Assembly: GCA_016715245.1 (NCBI GenBank)
Contig: JADKAS010000033.1
Location: 124,001-188,000 of the forward strand
Length of the DNA stretch: 64,000 nucleotides
DNA from: Saprospiraceae bacterium
GTDB lineage: Bacteria; Bacteroidota; Bacteroidia; Chitinophagales; Saprospiraceae
Direction: 5' to 3'
Part shown: positions 1 to 9,275 of the stretch, one piece after another
How the letters are laid out: each line of letters opens with the position of its first letter
Position numbering within the stretch: the stretch's first letter is position 1
Position numbers and translations under genes: made by a program
Notes under the pieces: generated by a model
The model's database searches: none
The model's input: the letters and a program-made list of their open reading frames with translations, nothing else
What the model was told of the DNA's origin: nothing

Positions 1-8
1 ATCCCAAC

Positions 9-392
9 ATGGACAAAATAATAAAAAAGGCTTTTGAATCTTCAGGCTACATGAAGCCCAGGCAAGATTTTTTGCATGAAGTTATGACAAAAATTGAAAA
101 ACAGGCCACTGTCTCACATTCAGTAACTACATCCTCTCCCATTATTTCAACGAAAGGTTGGGGCATAATTTCCACCATCTTGTTAACCTTGATTTTTTTG
201 GTTTTTCGTACTGAAAAAGAAAACAAACCCTCTCTTTTTAGTTTAGATTTTAATGCAGACTTTTCAACTCAATATTTTTCAATTTTTATGTCACAGGTTT
301 TTGTATTTGGTATCGTCATTATGACTATATTTTTTCTGGTTCAAATCTGGTTTACCATCAAAAAAGTCAACAAAATGTATGAGGTAACCTGA
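9..392 (+). CDS. Small two-helix membrane protein, function unknown
   Basis: I do not recognise the family. The 127-residue protein has a charged N-terminal part (about residues 1-35), a first membrane helix at about 51-66, a polar stretch of about 28 residues, and a second helix at about 95-116 followed by a basic tail (KKVNK). This resembles the small membrane proteins often encoded just after ECF sigma factors in Bacteroidota. That comparison is an inference, because the upstream gene lies outside the window. The ATG at position 9 is the only sensible start and may overlap or closely follow an upstream stop. The gene converges with the S24 repressor at 568. Confidence 0.7.
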   Translation: MDKIIKKAFESSGYMKPRQDFLHEVMTKIEKQATVSHSVTTSSPIISTKGWGIISTILLTLIFLVFRTEKENKPSLFSLDFNADFSTQYFSIFMSQVFVFGIVIMTIFFLVQIWFTIKKVNKMYEVT

Positions 393-538
393 TGGGTAAT
401 TTTACCCTGTGTTTACATTGTATTTTTTTAAATCACATTTGCCGCAATTTAATTCTACAACCGGGGCACAAAAGAGTAAACCAAATTTGTTAGGATTACC
501 AAAACCTTAAGTATCAAATTTCGCAGTTAACCACGTAA

Positions 539-566
539 CAAAGGTATGTTTACCATACAACCTTTG
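539..566. other. Inverted repeat between two convergent genes
   Basis: CAAAGG (539-544) and CCTTTG (561-566) bracket TATG and CATA, giving an imperfect hairpin right after the stop of the S24 gene (minus strand) and downstream of the membrane-protein gene. There is no U-tract on either side, so it is not a typical intrinsic terminator. It may still limit read-through between the convergent genes. Confidence 0.35.
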
Positions 567-567
567 A

Positions 568-1404
568 CTATCGGACCATATTGGAGGAACGATGTTGTTT
601 CAGGAGTTGTTCCAGCGAACGATTTAATCCTTTAATGGCTTCTGACTGCGTTTCAATCGTTAAAGCCATGGTAGCCATTTTATCCTGAAATCCGTTTTGA
701 AAATGGGAAGGGGAACCATTAAATGATGATATTTTAACGTGAACACTCCATACTTCATTTACTTCATCGACAGGAATACTGTAGGGTTCATAAAATGAGT
801 TATCAGAAATAAGTTGTAAGGTGCCATCCAAAGCAACTTTATTGACCACCCTTTTGATGACAATACCATGATTGGTTGCCACCACATATACATAATTATC
901 CCTGATGGAAGAATAATTATTTTCTCTTCTGACCAGACTACCTATCACTTTTTCACTTGTAAAAAGAGTTGGTTCCATGCTGTCGCCCTGAATTTCAAAA
1001 CACCTGAATTCTCCTTTTTGATTTTTAAACTGAGGCAAAGTAAATGTTGTCAATTCAGATAAAAAATTTTGATCAAAATATTGTTCGCTGTAGCCAGCCT
1101 GAGCAGCAATTGGAATATATAAAATATTATTTTCGGGTTGTGCCGTTATTAGTTCAGCTTCTTTTTCGGTTTCAAGAAGGGGTGTACCTAAACCTGCAAA
1201 CACAAATTGGGCATTGATCGGAAAGTGTTCAATAGCTTTTCGCAGTAAATCTATAGTTACATCCCTTTCTCCATTAAGAATGGCATTCATACTTTGAGGA
1301 AAATGATCCAGTGTTATGGCTAACTGCCGTCCGGATTTGATGAGGTTTTTTTCCTTTAATAGGTCTACTGCCTGAATAAATCTTTTCGTAACGACATTAC
1401 ACAT
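568..1404 (-). CDS. S24-family (LexA/CI-like) transcriptional repressor
   Basis: This is an HTH plus S24 peptidase regulator of 278 residues. The N-terminal 60 or so residues form a XRE-like DNA-binding part (LIKSGRQLAITLDHF...). The C-terminal part has the self-cleavage signature: an Ala-Gly bond in IAAQAGY (about residues 103-104), the nucleophilic Ser in GDSMEP (about 142) and the general-base Lys in IVIKRV (about 184). All catalytic parts are present, so it should autocleave when triggered, as LexA and CI do. I chose the ATG at 1404. A longer reading frame begins with TTG at 1431, inside the -7 promoter box, so it cannot be the start. No phage genes lie nearby, which favours a chromosomal stress regulator. 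Its target genes are unknown. Confidence 0.85.
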   Translation of the reverse strand: MCNVVTKRFIQAVDLLKEKNLIKSGRQLAITLDHFPQSMNAILNGERDVTIDLLRKAIEHFPINAQFVFAGLGTPLLETEKEAELITAQPENNILYIPIAAQAGYSEQYFDQNFLSELTTFTLPQFKNQKGEFRCFEIQGDSMEPTLFTSEKVIGSLVRRENNYSSIRDNYVYVVATNHGIVIKRVVNKVALDGTLQLISDNSFYEPYSIPVDEVNEVWSVHVKISSFNGSPSHFQNGFQDKMATMALTIETQSEAIKGLNRSLEQLLKQHRSSNMVR

Positions 1405-1428
1405 GGGTTCAGAGTTGGTTTGCAAAGG

Positions 1429-1436
1429 CAAATATA
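1429..1436 (-). promoter_or_regulatory. -7 element for the S24 repressor
   Basis: On the minus strand this reads TATATTTG, matching the Bacteroidota -7 consensus TAnnTTTG. It predicts a start of transcription near 1422 and an 18-base leader before the ATG at 1404. Confidence 0.55.
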
Positions 1437-1466
1437 TAAATAAATATGTAAAATAAAAATAATATG

Positions 1467-1482
1467 TATAATTTTAATTATA
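1467..1482. other. AT-rich dyad upstream of the S24 repressor
   Basis: TATAATT and AATTATA flank a TT spacer, about 35 bases upstream of the repressor -7 box. The position suits an autoregulatory operator, but a dyad made only of A and T is weak evidence in DNA this AT-rich. Confidence 0.25.
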
Positions 1483-1632
1483 TAAACTTTACACATACGA
1501 ATATTTATGTATATTAATTTCTCTGCAAATAATTGTCCTACATGGTAGATCCTCTTATATTTACAAGCCAAACTTTTAATATCAATATTACATAGAAAAT
1601 AAAAAAAAGAAATTACCAGATATATTCTGGAT

Positions 1633-2216
1633 TTAATGCAGTGCTGCGCGAACAGGCAGTTTTTCTATAATTTCCGATTCCCTGTCTATCCACCATTCAA
1701 GCCGGTCATACACCGTTTTTTCATCAAAATAAAAAAGGGCTAATTTTACAAACAAATGACCATGTTTGGCTTCACTTGCCCATAAAATCTTGTAGAACCT
1801 GTGCATTTCAGGATCTTTCTGTGCTTCAGAAACCATACGGAATCTTTCTGCTCCCTTGTTTCAACCACCGATGCTATGAGCAACCTGTCGAGGAACCTTT
1901 CATTTCTGCCGGAGTGACATAATTTAAGTAATTGTACAACATAAGGATCTTCTCCTATGGAATGAGTGAGTGGAATACCTCTGCTCTGCATTAAGTCATA
2001 AACCTGTTTGAAGTGCTCAAGTTCTTCAATACCCGTATCTATCAAATCCGGTAATATTTTTACTCTGTCAGGATATTTGGCAACAAAACTCATTGCCATG
2101 GCAGATGCTTTTCTTTCACAATCTGCATGGTCCTGCAGAAAAGAAGGAAAATCATCCATGACAGCATCAATCCATGCTTGACTGCTTGGTGTTTTAATAT
2201 CAATGTTCAGTTTCAT
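1633..2216 (-). CDS. miaE: tRNA-(ms2io6A)-hydroxylase, frameshifted
   Basis: MiaE is a diiron enzyme that hydroxylates the isopentenyl group of ms2i6A at tRNA position 37. Two frames together cover the family: the first carries residues ending in LIASVVETR, the second continues AERFRMVSEAQKDPEMHRFY and then LWASEAKHGHLF. They join if one G is added to the short run at 1853-1855 (CCC on the plus strand), giving 194 residues, the normal family length. Likely iron ligands are visible in EELEHF and EAKHGH. The start at 2216 overlaps the stop of the upstream SprB-type gene by four bases (ATGA), so the two are probably translationally coupled. The break is more likely a sequence error than decay, since both halves remain well conserved. 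Confidence 0.85.
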
Positions 2217-5200
2217 TCTCCTGATTGACAAACCTGTATTTTCTTATAGACGGACTTCCCACCTACGCTGATTTTCACAAAGTACATTCCATCTTTCAAC
2301 TCTTCATTTTCACCATAAAAGGAAGAAATTATAACGTTTGGCTTATATTGTAAAACAAGTTGCCCAATCGTATTGTAAATACCAATTTCTTCAAGAAGTA
2401 AATTGTCATTCCATTCCAAAGTAAAAAAACCTGATGTTGGATTTGGAAACAGTCTGACACTTGATTCCAAAAATGGATCCGTTGAAGAGACCCTGTCTTC
2501 AAGAACAAAAACAAATGTTTTTTTGCATCCATTTTCGTCAGTTATGACGACAGTATTATTCCCGGATTTAACATTTTCCAAATCTTTATCACTGCTTATT
2601 TTCTGTTGGCTTGCGTCAAACCACTCGTACGAGTATGTTCCTGTACCTCCACTTACTTCCAGTAATACACTTCCGTTTGAACTACCCGATGTAGGATGTA
2701 TCACTACACTGGCTACTGACAAATCATCAGGCTGGTCTATGACTATACTATCTATTTCAAAAATACAAAACAGGGAATCTACTATCTTGATGTCATACAC
2801 TCCTGCTGAAAGGCTATCCAGAGAAACATCAGTTAATATTCCGTTTTGGTATAATTGCACATTAAAAAGACCATTTTGATGTTGTGCAGTGACCGTTATG
2901 GCTCCATCATTTCCACCAAAACAAGAAACCTCTGATGTCTCGGCAGACCCCTGTAGCTGACAATCAACCACTGCCACTGTGTAGGATAATGTGTCTGAGC
3001 ATCCACTTTCATCCGTAATAGTGGCTGTATAAATACCCACTGAAAGATTTTCTATCGTATCTCCAGAGAATCCATTGCTCCATGTTACATTAACAATACC
3101 TGTGCCTCCAGACACATCAAGCGAGATGGCACCATTATTTCCACTTCCGGGGGTTACAGGTGTAATGGTTGCGTTAACATTAATTTCATCAGGTTGAGTA
3201 AGTTCAAAGTCTTGGACTGTCCTACAATTATTTCCATCTGAAACACTGACACTATACAATCCCGCCCCCACATCGTTAATAAAAGTTGAATCTTGTCCTG
3301 AACTCCACAAAAAAGAATAATTTCCTACTCCCCCTGTTGCTTCAATGTAAATACCGCCTGTCGTATCGCCAAAACATAGTATAGAATCAATTTCAACTAA
3401 ATTTACCATGAGAACCGAAGGTTGTCCCAATACCAGTGTATCAGAAATGATGCAATTATTCTGGTCAGTAACATATAGACTGTATTCTCCTGCTCCAATT
3501 CCTGAAAGTGTGTCTAACATTTCACCGGTCGACCAAACAACCAAGTGGTCACCTGTTCCGCCAGAAGGGTTACAAATTAATGTACCTGTCGTATCACCAA
3601 AACAAAATATTGGATTACCTATATAAAGATTAGAGTTTATTTCTGAAGGTTGCGAAATAAAAAAACTGACCGGAGAACTGGCACACCCGGTGGTATCGGT
3701 TGCTGTACACTGGTAAAAGCCAGAAGTAAGGCTGCTGATGAGCGTGCCTGTAGCTCCATTATTCCAGTTAATAGTGTAATCACCTGGGGGATTTACCGTT
3801 ACCTCAGCACTTCCGTTTGACCCACCAAAACACGAAACGTTATTTGAATTTACTGGTGTTAATGTAAATGCCGCATTGGTTGGCACCGTGAATTCACCGG
3901 ATTTTGAACAACCGGTATTATCAGTGACCGTTACACTATAATTACCAGCTGATATATTTGCATTTACCGGAGTGGTTATTCCGTTGGACCAAATAAAATT
4001 ATATTGTTGAGAGGGCCCTGCTTCAATTTCCAATCTTCCATTATTGCTTCCTGAACAACTGACTGGTGATACCGATACCAGATTGATTGTGATGTCAGCC
4101 GGTTCTGTAATGGTTGCTGATGCTTTTTTGGTACACCCATTTGTATCTTCCACTGTCACAGAATAGATAGCAGGTGCCAGATTAACAAGGTTAGGTCCAA
4201 CAAAACCATTTGACCAAGTATAAGTAAATCCTCCACTTCCTCCTGATGCCAGTGAATTTATAGCTCCGTCATCTTCACCATGACAGGAAACATTTCGAAT
4301 CAAAGGTAAATTTAAAGTTATCGCCGGCGGGTTGATCAACGTATAAGAAGCAGAAGAAGTACATGAATTATTATCCGTGACTCTTAAAGTATAAGTTCCT
4401 GCCACCAAATTAGGGTTTTCGGGATGCATAACCCCATTGGACCAAAGGTAATCATAACCTCCTGATCCCCCTTCCGCCATAACAAATAAATATCCGTCAT
4501 TTTCTCCAAAACAACTTGGATTTACCGCTTCAACGGCATTAATTAATATAGCATCCGGACTTCCTATCGTAAAAGATTCGAAAACTTCACAACCATTGGC
4601 ATCTGTAGCCGTCACGGTGTAATTTCCTGAGGCAAGATTGAATTTGTTTGGGCCTGATCCACCATTTGACCAGAAAAACGTCTTATTACCGGTACCTCCT
4701 GTTGCAGAAGCCGAAGCACTTCCGTCTTCACTGCCAAAACAAGATTCATCGAAAGTTGTAACGGTCAATGTTATAGGTTGTGGTGAAACCAATGTTGCAG
4801 ATCTGCTGGAATTTCCTGCACCCGTATCGGTAACCGTCACGGAAATCGTTCCCCCTGAAAGTGCGTTTGCAATAGCCGTAGTTTCACCATTATTCCATAA
4901 AATATTGTAAGGCGGAGTACCACCTGTGATATTGACAGTTGCCGAACCATCCTGAGTGTTGTGACAGGCAGGATTGATCAGATTTGATATTGTCAAATTG
5001 ATGGGGTCTGACGTTGAGGAAACAAAAGGTACAATCAGATTTGATGCAACAGCTCTGTCTCCACTTGAAGAATTGGCATTATTCCCGAATAATCCGGCAA
5101 AATAAAATTTGGCCTGACCGGTTGCATTGGTAGGTGGAGCCGTCCAATCCATCTCCCATGATATAATATCGTCTGCAGGGAAATTTTTAGCACCCTGATG

Positions 5201-5569
5201 ACCTACATACTTTTTACCACCACTGACTGTTTTGACAATGGTTTCACTCCCGACATCAATTAAAGTTCCGGAGTTTTGATTATTGCCATTCAATACAAGC
5301 ATTTGAAAACCACCTCTCACTGCATTTCCCATGGTATTGGTAAGCGTCAAAGTCAAATTATACGTTTGGTTAGGGGTAATTTCGGCAGGAAGACCTGAAA
5401 CTGAAATGGTACCGTTCAAACTCGCATTCGGGTTATGACAATTAGCACAAAAGGAATCACCGGGTGCCGCGGTATATCCGGCGGAACCTTGTACAGGATG
5501 TGAATTACTGGAAGCAAATCCAAGTGCTATTACAAAAAGAAGAGCAATAAAATAGTGAACATTACGCAT
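2213..5569 (-). CDS. Secreted SprB-repeat protein with N-terminal CxxCH domain and T9SS sorting domain
   Basis: This 1,118-residue protein has a signal peptide (about 1-22) and a choice-of-anchor-V/Reelin-like domain (about 25-185) that begins with a CANCH motif. About eleven tandem SprB-type repeats of 72-80 residues follow (about 190-1030), each with a Cys-[FHS]-G-x-x-[DN]-G opening, a W-[SN]-[NST]-G centre and a TD-x-x-x-C close. A type A T9SS C-terminal domain starts at LFPNPTSGFF. Such proteins cross the outer membrane by T9SS and usually act as adhesins or gliding-related surface proteins. CxxCH is a heme c attachment motif, but here it may only be part of the domain fold. The gene has its own -7 box at 5596-5603 and ends in an ATGA overlap with miaE. 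Confidence 0.9.
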   Translation of the reverse strand: MRNVHYFIALLFVIALGFASSNSHPVQGSAGYTAAPGDSFCANCHNPNASLNGTISVSGLPAEITPNQTYNLTLTLTNTMGNAVRGGFQMLVLNGNNQNSGTLIDVGSETIVKTVSGGKKYVGHQGAKNFPADDIISWEMDWTAPPTNATGQAKFYFAGLFGNNANSSSGDRAVASNLIVPFVSSTSDPINLTISNLINPACHNTQDGSATVNITGGTPPYNILWNNGETTAIANALSGGTISVTVTDTGAGNSSRSATLVSPQPITLTVTTFDESCFGSEDGSASASATGGTGNKTFFWSNGGSGPNKFNLASGNYTVTATDANGCEVFESFTIGSPDAILINAVEAVNPSCFGENDGYLFVMAEGGSGGYDYLWSNGVMHPENPNLVAGTYTLRVTDNNSCTSSASYTLINPPAITLNLPLIRNVSCHGEDDGAINSLASGGSGGFTYTWSNGFVGPNLVNLAPAIYSVTVEDTNGCTKKASATITEPADITINLVSVSPVSCSGSNNGRLEIEAGPSQQYNFIWSNGITTPVNANISAGNYSVTVTDNTGCSKSGEFTVPTNAAFTLTPVNSNNVSCFGGSNGSAEVTVNPPGDYTINWNNGATGTLISSLTSGFYQCTATDTTGCASSPVSFFISQPSEINSNLYIGNPIFCFGDTTGTLICNPSGGTGDHLVVWSTGEMLDTLSGIGAGEYSLYVTDQNNCIISDTLVLGQPSVLMVNLVEIDSILCFGDTTGGIYIEATGGVGNYSFLWSSGQDSTFINDVGAGLYSVSVSDGNNCRTVQDFELTQPDEINVNATITPVTPGSGNNGAISLDVSGGTGIVNVTWSNGFSGDTIENLSVGIYTATITDESGCSDTLSYTVAVVDCQLQGSAETSEVSCFGGNDGAITVTAQHQNGLFNVQLYQNGILTDVSLDSLSAGVYDIKIVDSLFCIFEIDSIVIDQPDDLSVASVVIHPTSGSSNGSVLLEVSGGTGTYSYEWFDASQQKISSDKDLENVKSGNNTVVITDENGCKKTFVFVLEDRVSSTDPFLESSVRLFPNPTSGFFTLEWNDNLLLEEIGIYNTIGQLVLQYKPNVIISSFYGENEELKDGMYFVKISVGGKSVYKKIQVCQSGE

Positions 5570-5595
5570 GTGCTATTGAGCTTTATTTGTTACCA

Positions 5596-5603
5596 CAAAT
5601 ATA
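5596..5603 (-). promoter_or_regulatory. -7 element for the SprB-repeat gene
   Basis: Reads TATATTTG on the minus strand, about 27 bases upstream of the start codon at 5569. Confidence 0.5.
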
Positions 5604-5743
5604 CAAATAATATACCTATTTCCAAATGATTAATATTATTTATTTTTCTAATCTGTCATATGAAGACAAATTCAAAGATGTAAAATAAATTAATTTAAAT
5701 TTTGATTTTACGCCTAAAAACAATTATATTAAAAAAAACAAAA

Positions 5744-5751
5744 TATCTTTG
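5744..5751 (+). promoter_or_regulatory. -7 element for the beta-barrel gene
   Basis: Reads TATCTTTG followed by C, a full match to TAnnTTTG. The predicted transcript starts near 5757, leaving a leader of about 30 bases before the ATG at 5788. Confidence 0.6.
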
Positions 5752-5787
5752 CCTTGTCTTTATTTTATAACCGTAATTTAAGTAAAA

Positions 5788-6504
5788 ATGAAAAAGTTAA
5801 TTTTATTATTTTGTTTTTTCGCGAGTTTATCGTTAGTAGATGCTCAAAAACAAATTGTTTGGTTTGATGCAGGCTTGAAGGTACAATATGGTGCTTCAGG
5901 ATTTTATAACAGCGCTATAGCAGATTTTTCTGATTATAATTACCGGATAGGAACAGGTTATTCATTTGGAGGTAAAGTCGGAATTAACTTCAGATATAAT
6001 GGCATAGCCATCGATGTTATGTACAACAAAGCAAGCCAGGTTTTCGATGATAATGAGTTGAACAGAACTGTAAATTTTGATTGGAAATCATTGGATGTTT
6101 ACACATTATACAGACATGCCAAAAATCTTGGATATTTTGAGATTGGCCCTAAAGTTTCGTTTCTGAACGAAGTAACTGATAATGTACAAGGCAATACGGT
6201 TGAAAGAAATGATTATTACAACAAAAATATGTTTTCCGGTGTGATTGGTTTTGGTGCAAATATCATTGGAAATGACGGAGCTTTCAGCGGTATTTTAGGT
6301 TTGCGTTTCGAATATGGGCTTACAGACTTTGTAAGCGATGCCGGCACTACGGCACATGCTCCTCTGCTCAACCCTGCCGTATATGGAAATGGTCATAAAT
6401 CTACCAATGTTGCATTTGCCGGTCTTGTTTTTGAATTAAACTGGGGTATCGGATATTTTGCTAAGGCACAATGTGGAGCGAGATCTAAATTTATTAGATT
6501 CTAA
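5788..6504 (+). CDS. Outer-membrane beta-barrel protein
   Basis: A 238-residue protein with a classical signal peptide ending DA|Q, so the mature chain probably begins with Gln. Alternating hydrophobic and polar strands with aromatic girdles (GGKVGINFRYNGIAIDVMY, GLRFEYGLTDF) and a C-terminal stretch rich in aromatic residues fit an eight-stranded barrel of the OmpX/PorT-like type common in Bacteroidota. No specific ligand can be named. It has its own promoter and lies 31 bases before mqnD, with which it may share transcription, although no functional link is obvious. Confidence 0.75.
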   Translation: MKKLILLFCFFASLSLVDAQKQIVWFDAGLKVQYGASGFYNSAIADFSDYNYRIGTGYSFGGKVGINFRYNGIAIDVMYNKASQVFDDNELNRTVNFDWKSLDVYTLYRHAKNLGYFEIGPKVSFLNEVTDNVQGNTVERNDYYNKNMFSGVIGFGANIIGNDGAFSGILGLRFEYGLTDFVSDAGTTAHAPLLNPAVYGNGHKSTNVAFAGLVFELNWGIGYFAKAQCGARSKFIRF

Positions 6505-6535
6505 CAATAATCTGGCTTCATTAAAATAATGGTTT

Positions 6536-7360
6536 ATGGATATCTCGCTGGCATTCAGCCCATGCCCCAACGATACCTTTATTTTTGAAGCATTATTACA
6601 TCAAAAAATTGAAACTTCAGATTTTTCCTTTACCGAAGAATACCTTGATGTACAAAAATTGAATACAGAAGCTTTATCCAGAAGGTTTGACGTCACAAAA
6701 CTGAGTTTCTTTGCGATGTCAAATCTTTTGGAAAGTTATCAGATACTTTCCAGCGGCAGTGCCCTGGGTTTCGGCTGTGGTCCTTTACTGATAGCCAATA
6801 GAAATATTCCCCTGGACCAAGTAGATAAATTAAGGATTGCTATTCCGGGAAAAAACACTACGGCCTTTTTTTTATTGAAGCAGGCTTTTCCAAATGCAGA
6901 AAACTGGGTGGATATGTTATTTTCAGATATCGAAAACGCTGTTCTTGATGGAGACGTGGATCTGGGTCTTATCATACATGAAAATCGTTTTACCTATGAA
7001 GGGAAAGGTTTGAAAAAAATTATTGATTTAGGTGAATATTGGGAAAAAACAACAGGCCATCCTATTCCTTTGGGTTGTATTGCGGTGCGCAGGGATTTTC
7101 CTTATGAAATTAAAAACCAAATCAATCAATTGATAAAAAATAGTATTCTTTACGCAAGATTACACCCTTTTCAGAATGTAGACTACATAAAAAAACATTC
7201 TCAGGAAATGGATGATAATGTCATTCAGTCACATATTGATTTGTATGTCAATGACTATAGTATTGATTTGGGAGAAAACGGTAAAAATGCTATTTTGTAT
7301 ATGTTTTCAAAAATAGGTTTGAAAAAAAGTCAACTTGAAAAAACATATGTTTTTGTGTAA
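6536..7360 (+). CDS. mqnD: 1,4-dihydroxy-6-naphthoate synthase (futalosine pathway)
   Basis: MqnD converts cyclic dehypoxanthine futalosine to 1,4-dihydroxy-6-naphthoate in the futalosine route to menaquinone. The 274-residue protein opens with the family signature LAFSPCPNDTFIF and has the periplasmic-binding-like fold expected of MqnA/MqnD proteins, including GLIIHENRFTY. It is MqnD rather than MqnA, which begins with a different RIG-x-V-x-YLN motif. The length is normal and the frame intact. mqnB lies about 7 kb away at 14366, so the pathway genes are scattered in this genome. Confidence 0.92.
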   Translation: MDISLAFSPCPNDTFIFEALLHQKIETSDFSFTEEYLDVQKLNTEALSRRFDVTKLSFFAMSNLLESYQILSSGSALGFGCGPLLIANRNIPLDQVDKLRIAIPGKNTTAFFLLKQAFPNAENWVDMLFSDIENAVLDGDVDLGLIIHENRFTYEGKGLKKIIDLGEYWEKTTGHPIPLGCIAVRRDFPYEIKNQINQLIKNSILYARLHPFQNVDYIKKHSQEMDDNVIQSHIDLYVNDYSIDLGENGKNAILYMFSKIGLKKSQLEKTYVFV

Positions 7361-7475
7361 GTTTTTTTTTACTGTTTTTAAATACAGATTAACAAAGATT
7401 TATAAAATACCTGTATAATCAAAAATCCACGCTGAAATGTGTTTGTTACTTTAAAAGATAAATAACTTCATTTTA

Positions 7476-9254
7476 CTACCCTCCGGGTTTAAAGTTAATT
7501 TTTCGCATCCGCAAGTTGACTGGTGTTACTTCCAGATATTCATCATCTTTGATGTATTCCATAATTTCTTCGAGTGACATCTGGATTTTTGGCGCAATTT
7601 TCATATTTTCATCTGATCCGGATGCCCGCATATTGGTGAGTTTTTTACCTTTGATCACATTTATTTCGAGATCATTATCCCTTGAATGTTCACCCAGAAC
7701 TTGTCCTACATAAACTTGTTCGCCCGGGTCTATAAAAAACCGACCTCTGTCTTGCAGACGATCTATGGCGAATGGTAAAGCCTGACCTTGTTCCATAGAC
7801 ACCAAAGACCCTTTTAATCTTGCCGGCAAATCTCCTTTGTATGGTTCATATCTCAAAAATCTATGGGTCATTACAGCTTCACCGGCAGTACCTGTCAAAA
7901 TATTATTCCTCAATCCTATAATACCTCTTGAAGGGATTTCAAATTCCAAATGCTGAACATCACCCTTAGGTTCCATAACTTTCAGCATACCTTTTCGCTG
8001 GGTAGTCAATTCAATGGCTTTTCCTGAATACGTTTCAGGTACGTCTATCACAAGTGTTTCAATAGGTTCGTTTTTAACATCATCAATGACTTTTATTAAA
8101 ACCTGAGGTTTTCCAACCTGAAATTCGTAACCTTCTCTTCTCATCGTCTCTATCAAAACAGATAAATGCAGAACGCCTCTTCCATAGACTAAAAATTTAT
8201 CCTCTGTATCCATATCTTCAACACGAAGGGCTAGATTTTTTTCAGTTTCTTTATACAACCTGTCACGCAAATGACGGGACGTTACAAATTTACCTTCCTT
8301 GCCAAAAAACGGAGACGTGTTGATCGTAAACAACATACTCATAGTAGGTTCATCCACAGCTACCCTGGGAAGCGCTTCCGGATTTTCCATATCGACAAAT
8401 GAATCTCCGATTTCAAAATCTTCAACCCCAACTACGGCACATAAATCTCCTGCTCTGACCGTACTTACTTTTAGTTTTCCGAGGCCTTCAAAAACATATA
8501 ATTCTTTGACTCTCACTTTTTTCATGGAGCCGTCTTTTTTACACAAAAAATAATCTGTATTTTCTTTAATATCACCCCTGACTACCCTTCCGATGGACAA
8601 CCTTCCCTGAAAAACATTGTAATCAAGAGAGGTAATACTCATCTGAACAGGACCGGGTTTATAGGGTGCTTCCGGAATCACGTCCAAGACGGCCTGTAAA
8701 AGAGGCTTCACATCTTTGGTCCTGATCTCGTGATCAAAACTCATCCATCCATCCCTGCTCGAACCGAATAAGGTTACGAAGTCAAGTTGATCTTCAGTTG
8801 CACCGAGATTAAACATAAGGTCAAAAACATCACTTTGAACATCGAGCGGTCTGCAGTTTTCTTTATCCACTTTATTAACCACGACAATAGGTTTCAACCC
8901 TATCTCAACCGCTTTATTTAAAACAAATCTGGTTTGAGGCATCGGACCTTCAAAAGCATCTACCAGCAATAATACACCATCGGCAAGATTAAGCACCCGT
9001 TCTACTTCGCCTCCAAAATCGGAGTGACCAGGCGTATCAATGATGTTAATTTTCACGTCGTTGTAACGAACAGAAACATTTTTAGATAAAATGGTAATAC
9101 CTCTTTCTCTTTCCAGGTCATTATTGTCCAAAATGAGCTCGCCGGTATCTTTCCGCTGATCCATGGCTTTACACTCGTGAATAATTTTATCTACAAGGGT
9201 TGTTTTCCCGTGATCAACGTGAGCGATGATCGCGATATTTCTGATTGATGCCAT
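7476..9254 (-). CDS. typA: Ribosome-associated translational GTPase TypA/BipA
   Basis: BipA/TypA is an EF-G-like GTPase that binds the 70S ribosome and helps growth and ribosome assembly under stress and cold. The 592-residue protein has the G1 motif AHVDHGKTT, RGITI (switch I), DTPGHSDFGGE (G3) and NKVDKEN (G4), then the BipA-specific C-terminal domain with GSLVSMEQGQA. It follows the deaD-type helicase gene by 21 bases in the same direction. Both are classic cold or low-temperature ribosome-assembly factors, so co-transcription makes functional sense. Confidence 0.96.
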   Translation of the reverse strand: MASIRNIAIIAHVDHGKTTLVDKIIHECKAMDQRKDTGELILDNNDLERERGITILSKNVSVRYNDVKINIIDTPGHSDFGGEVERVLNLADGVLLLVDAFEGPMPQTRFVLNKAVEIGLKPIVVVNKVDKENCRPLDVQSDVFDLMFNLGATEDQLDFVTLFGSSRDGWMSFDHEIRTKDVKPLLQAVLDVIPEAPYKPGPVQMSITSLDYNVFQGRLSIGRVVRGDIKENTDYFLCKKDGSMKKVRVKELYVFEGLGKLKVSTVRAGDLCAVVGVEDFEIGDSFVDMENPEALPRVAVDEPTMSMLFTINTSPFFGKEGKFVTSRHLRDRLYKETEKNLALRVEDMDTEDKFLVYGRGVLHLSVLIETMRREGYEFQVGKPQVLIKVIDDVKNEPIETLVIDVPETYSGKAIELTTQRKGMLKVMEPKGDVQHLEFEIPSRGIIGLRNNILTGTAGEAVMTHRFLRYEPYKGDLPARLKGSLVSMEQGQALPFAIDRLQDRGRFFIDPGEQVYVGQVLGEHSRDNDLEINVIKGKKLTNMRASGSDENMKIAPKIQMSLEEIMEYIKDDEYLEVTPVNLRMRKINFKPGG

Positions 9255-9275
9255 AAACTTTTAAATAAGTGATTT

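Noticed and set aside
568..1404. The S24 repressor as a sign of a prophage
   Set aside because: No integrase, portal, capsid or lysis genes occur nearby. The neighbours are chromosomal housekeeping or surface genes.
2403..4910. Plus-strand reading frames of 72-158 codons opposite the SprB-repeat gene
   Set aside because: They lie antisense to a repetitive coding region, have low-complexity text and no promoter or family match.
2900..5000. Regularly spaced similar DNA blocks that might suggest a repeat array or CRISPR
   Set aside because: The period is 216-240 bases and in frame, and it encodes SprB-type protein repeats. No CRISPR-like direct repeats with unique spacers were seen anywhere.
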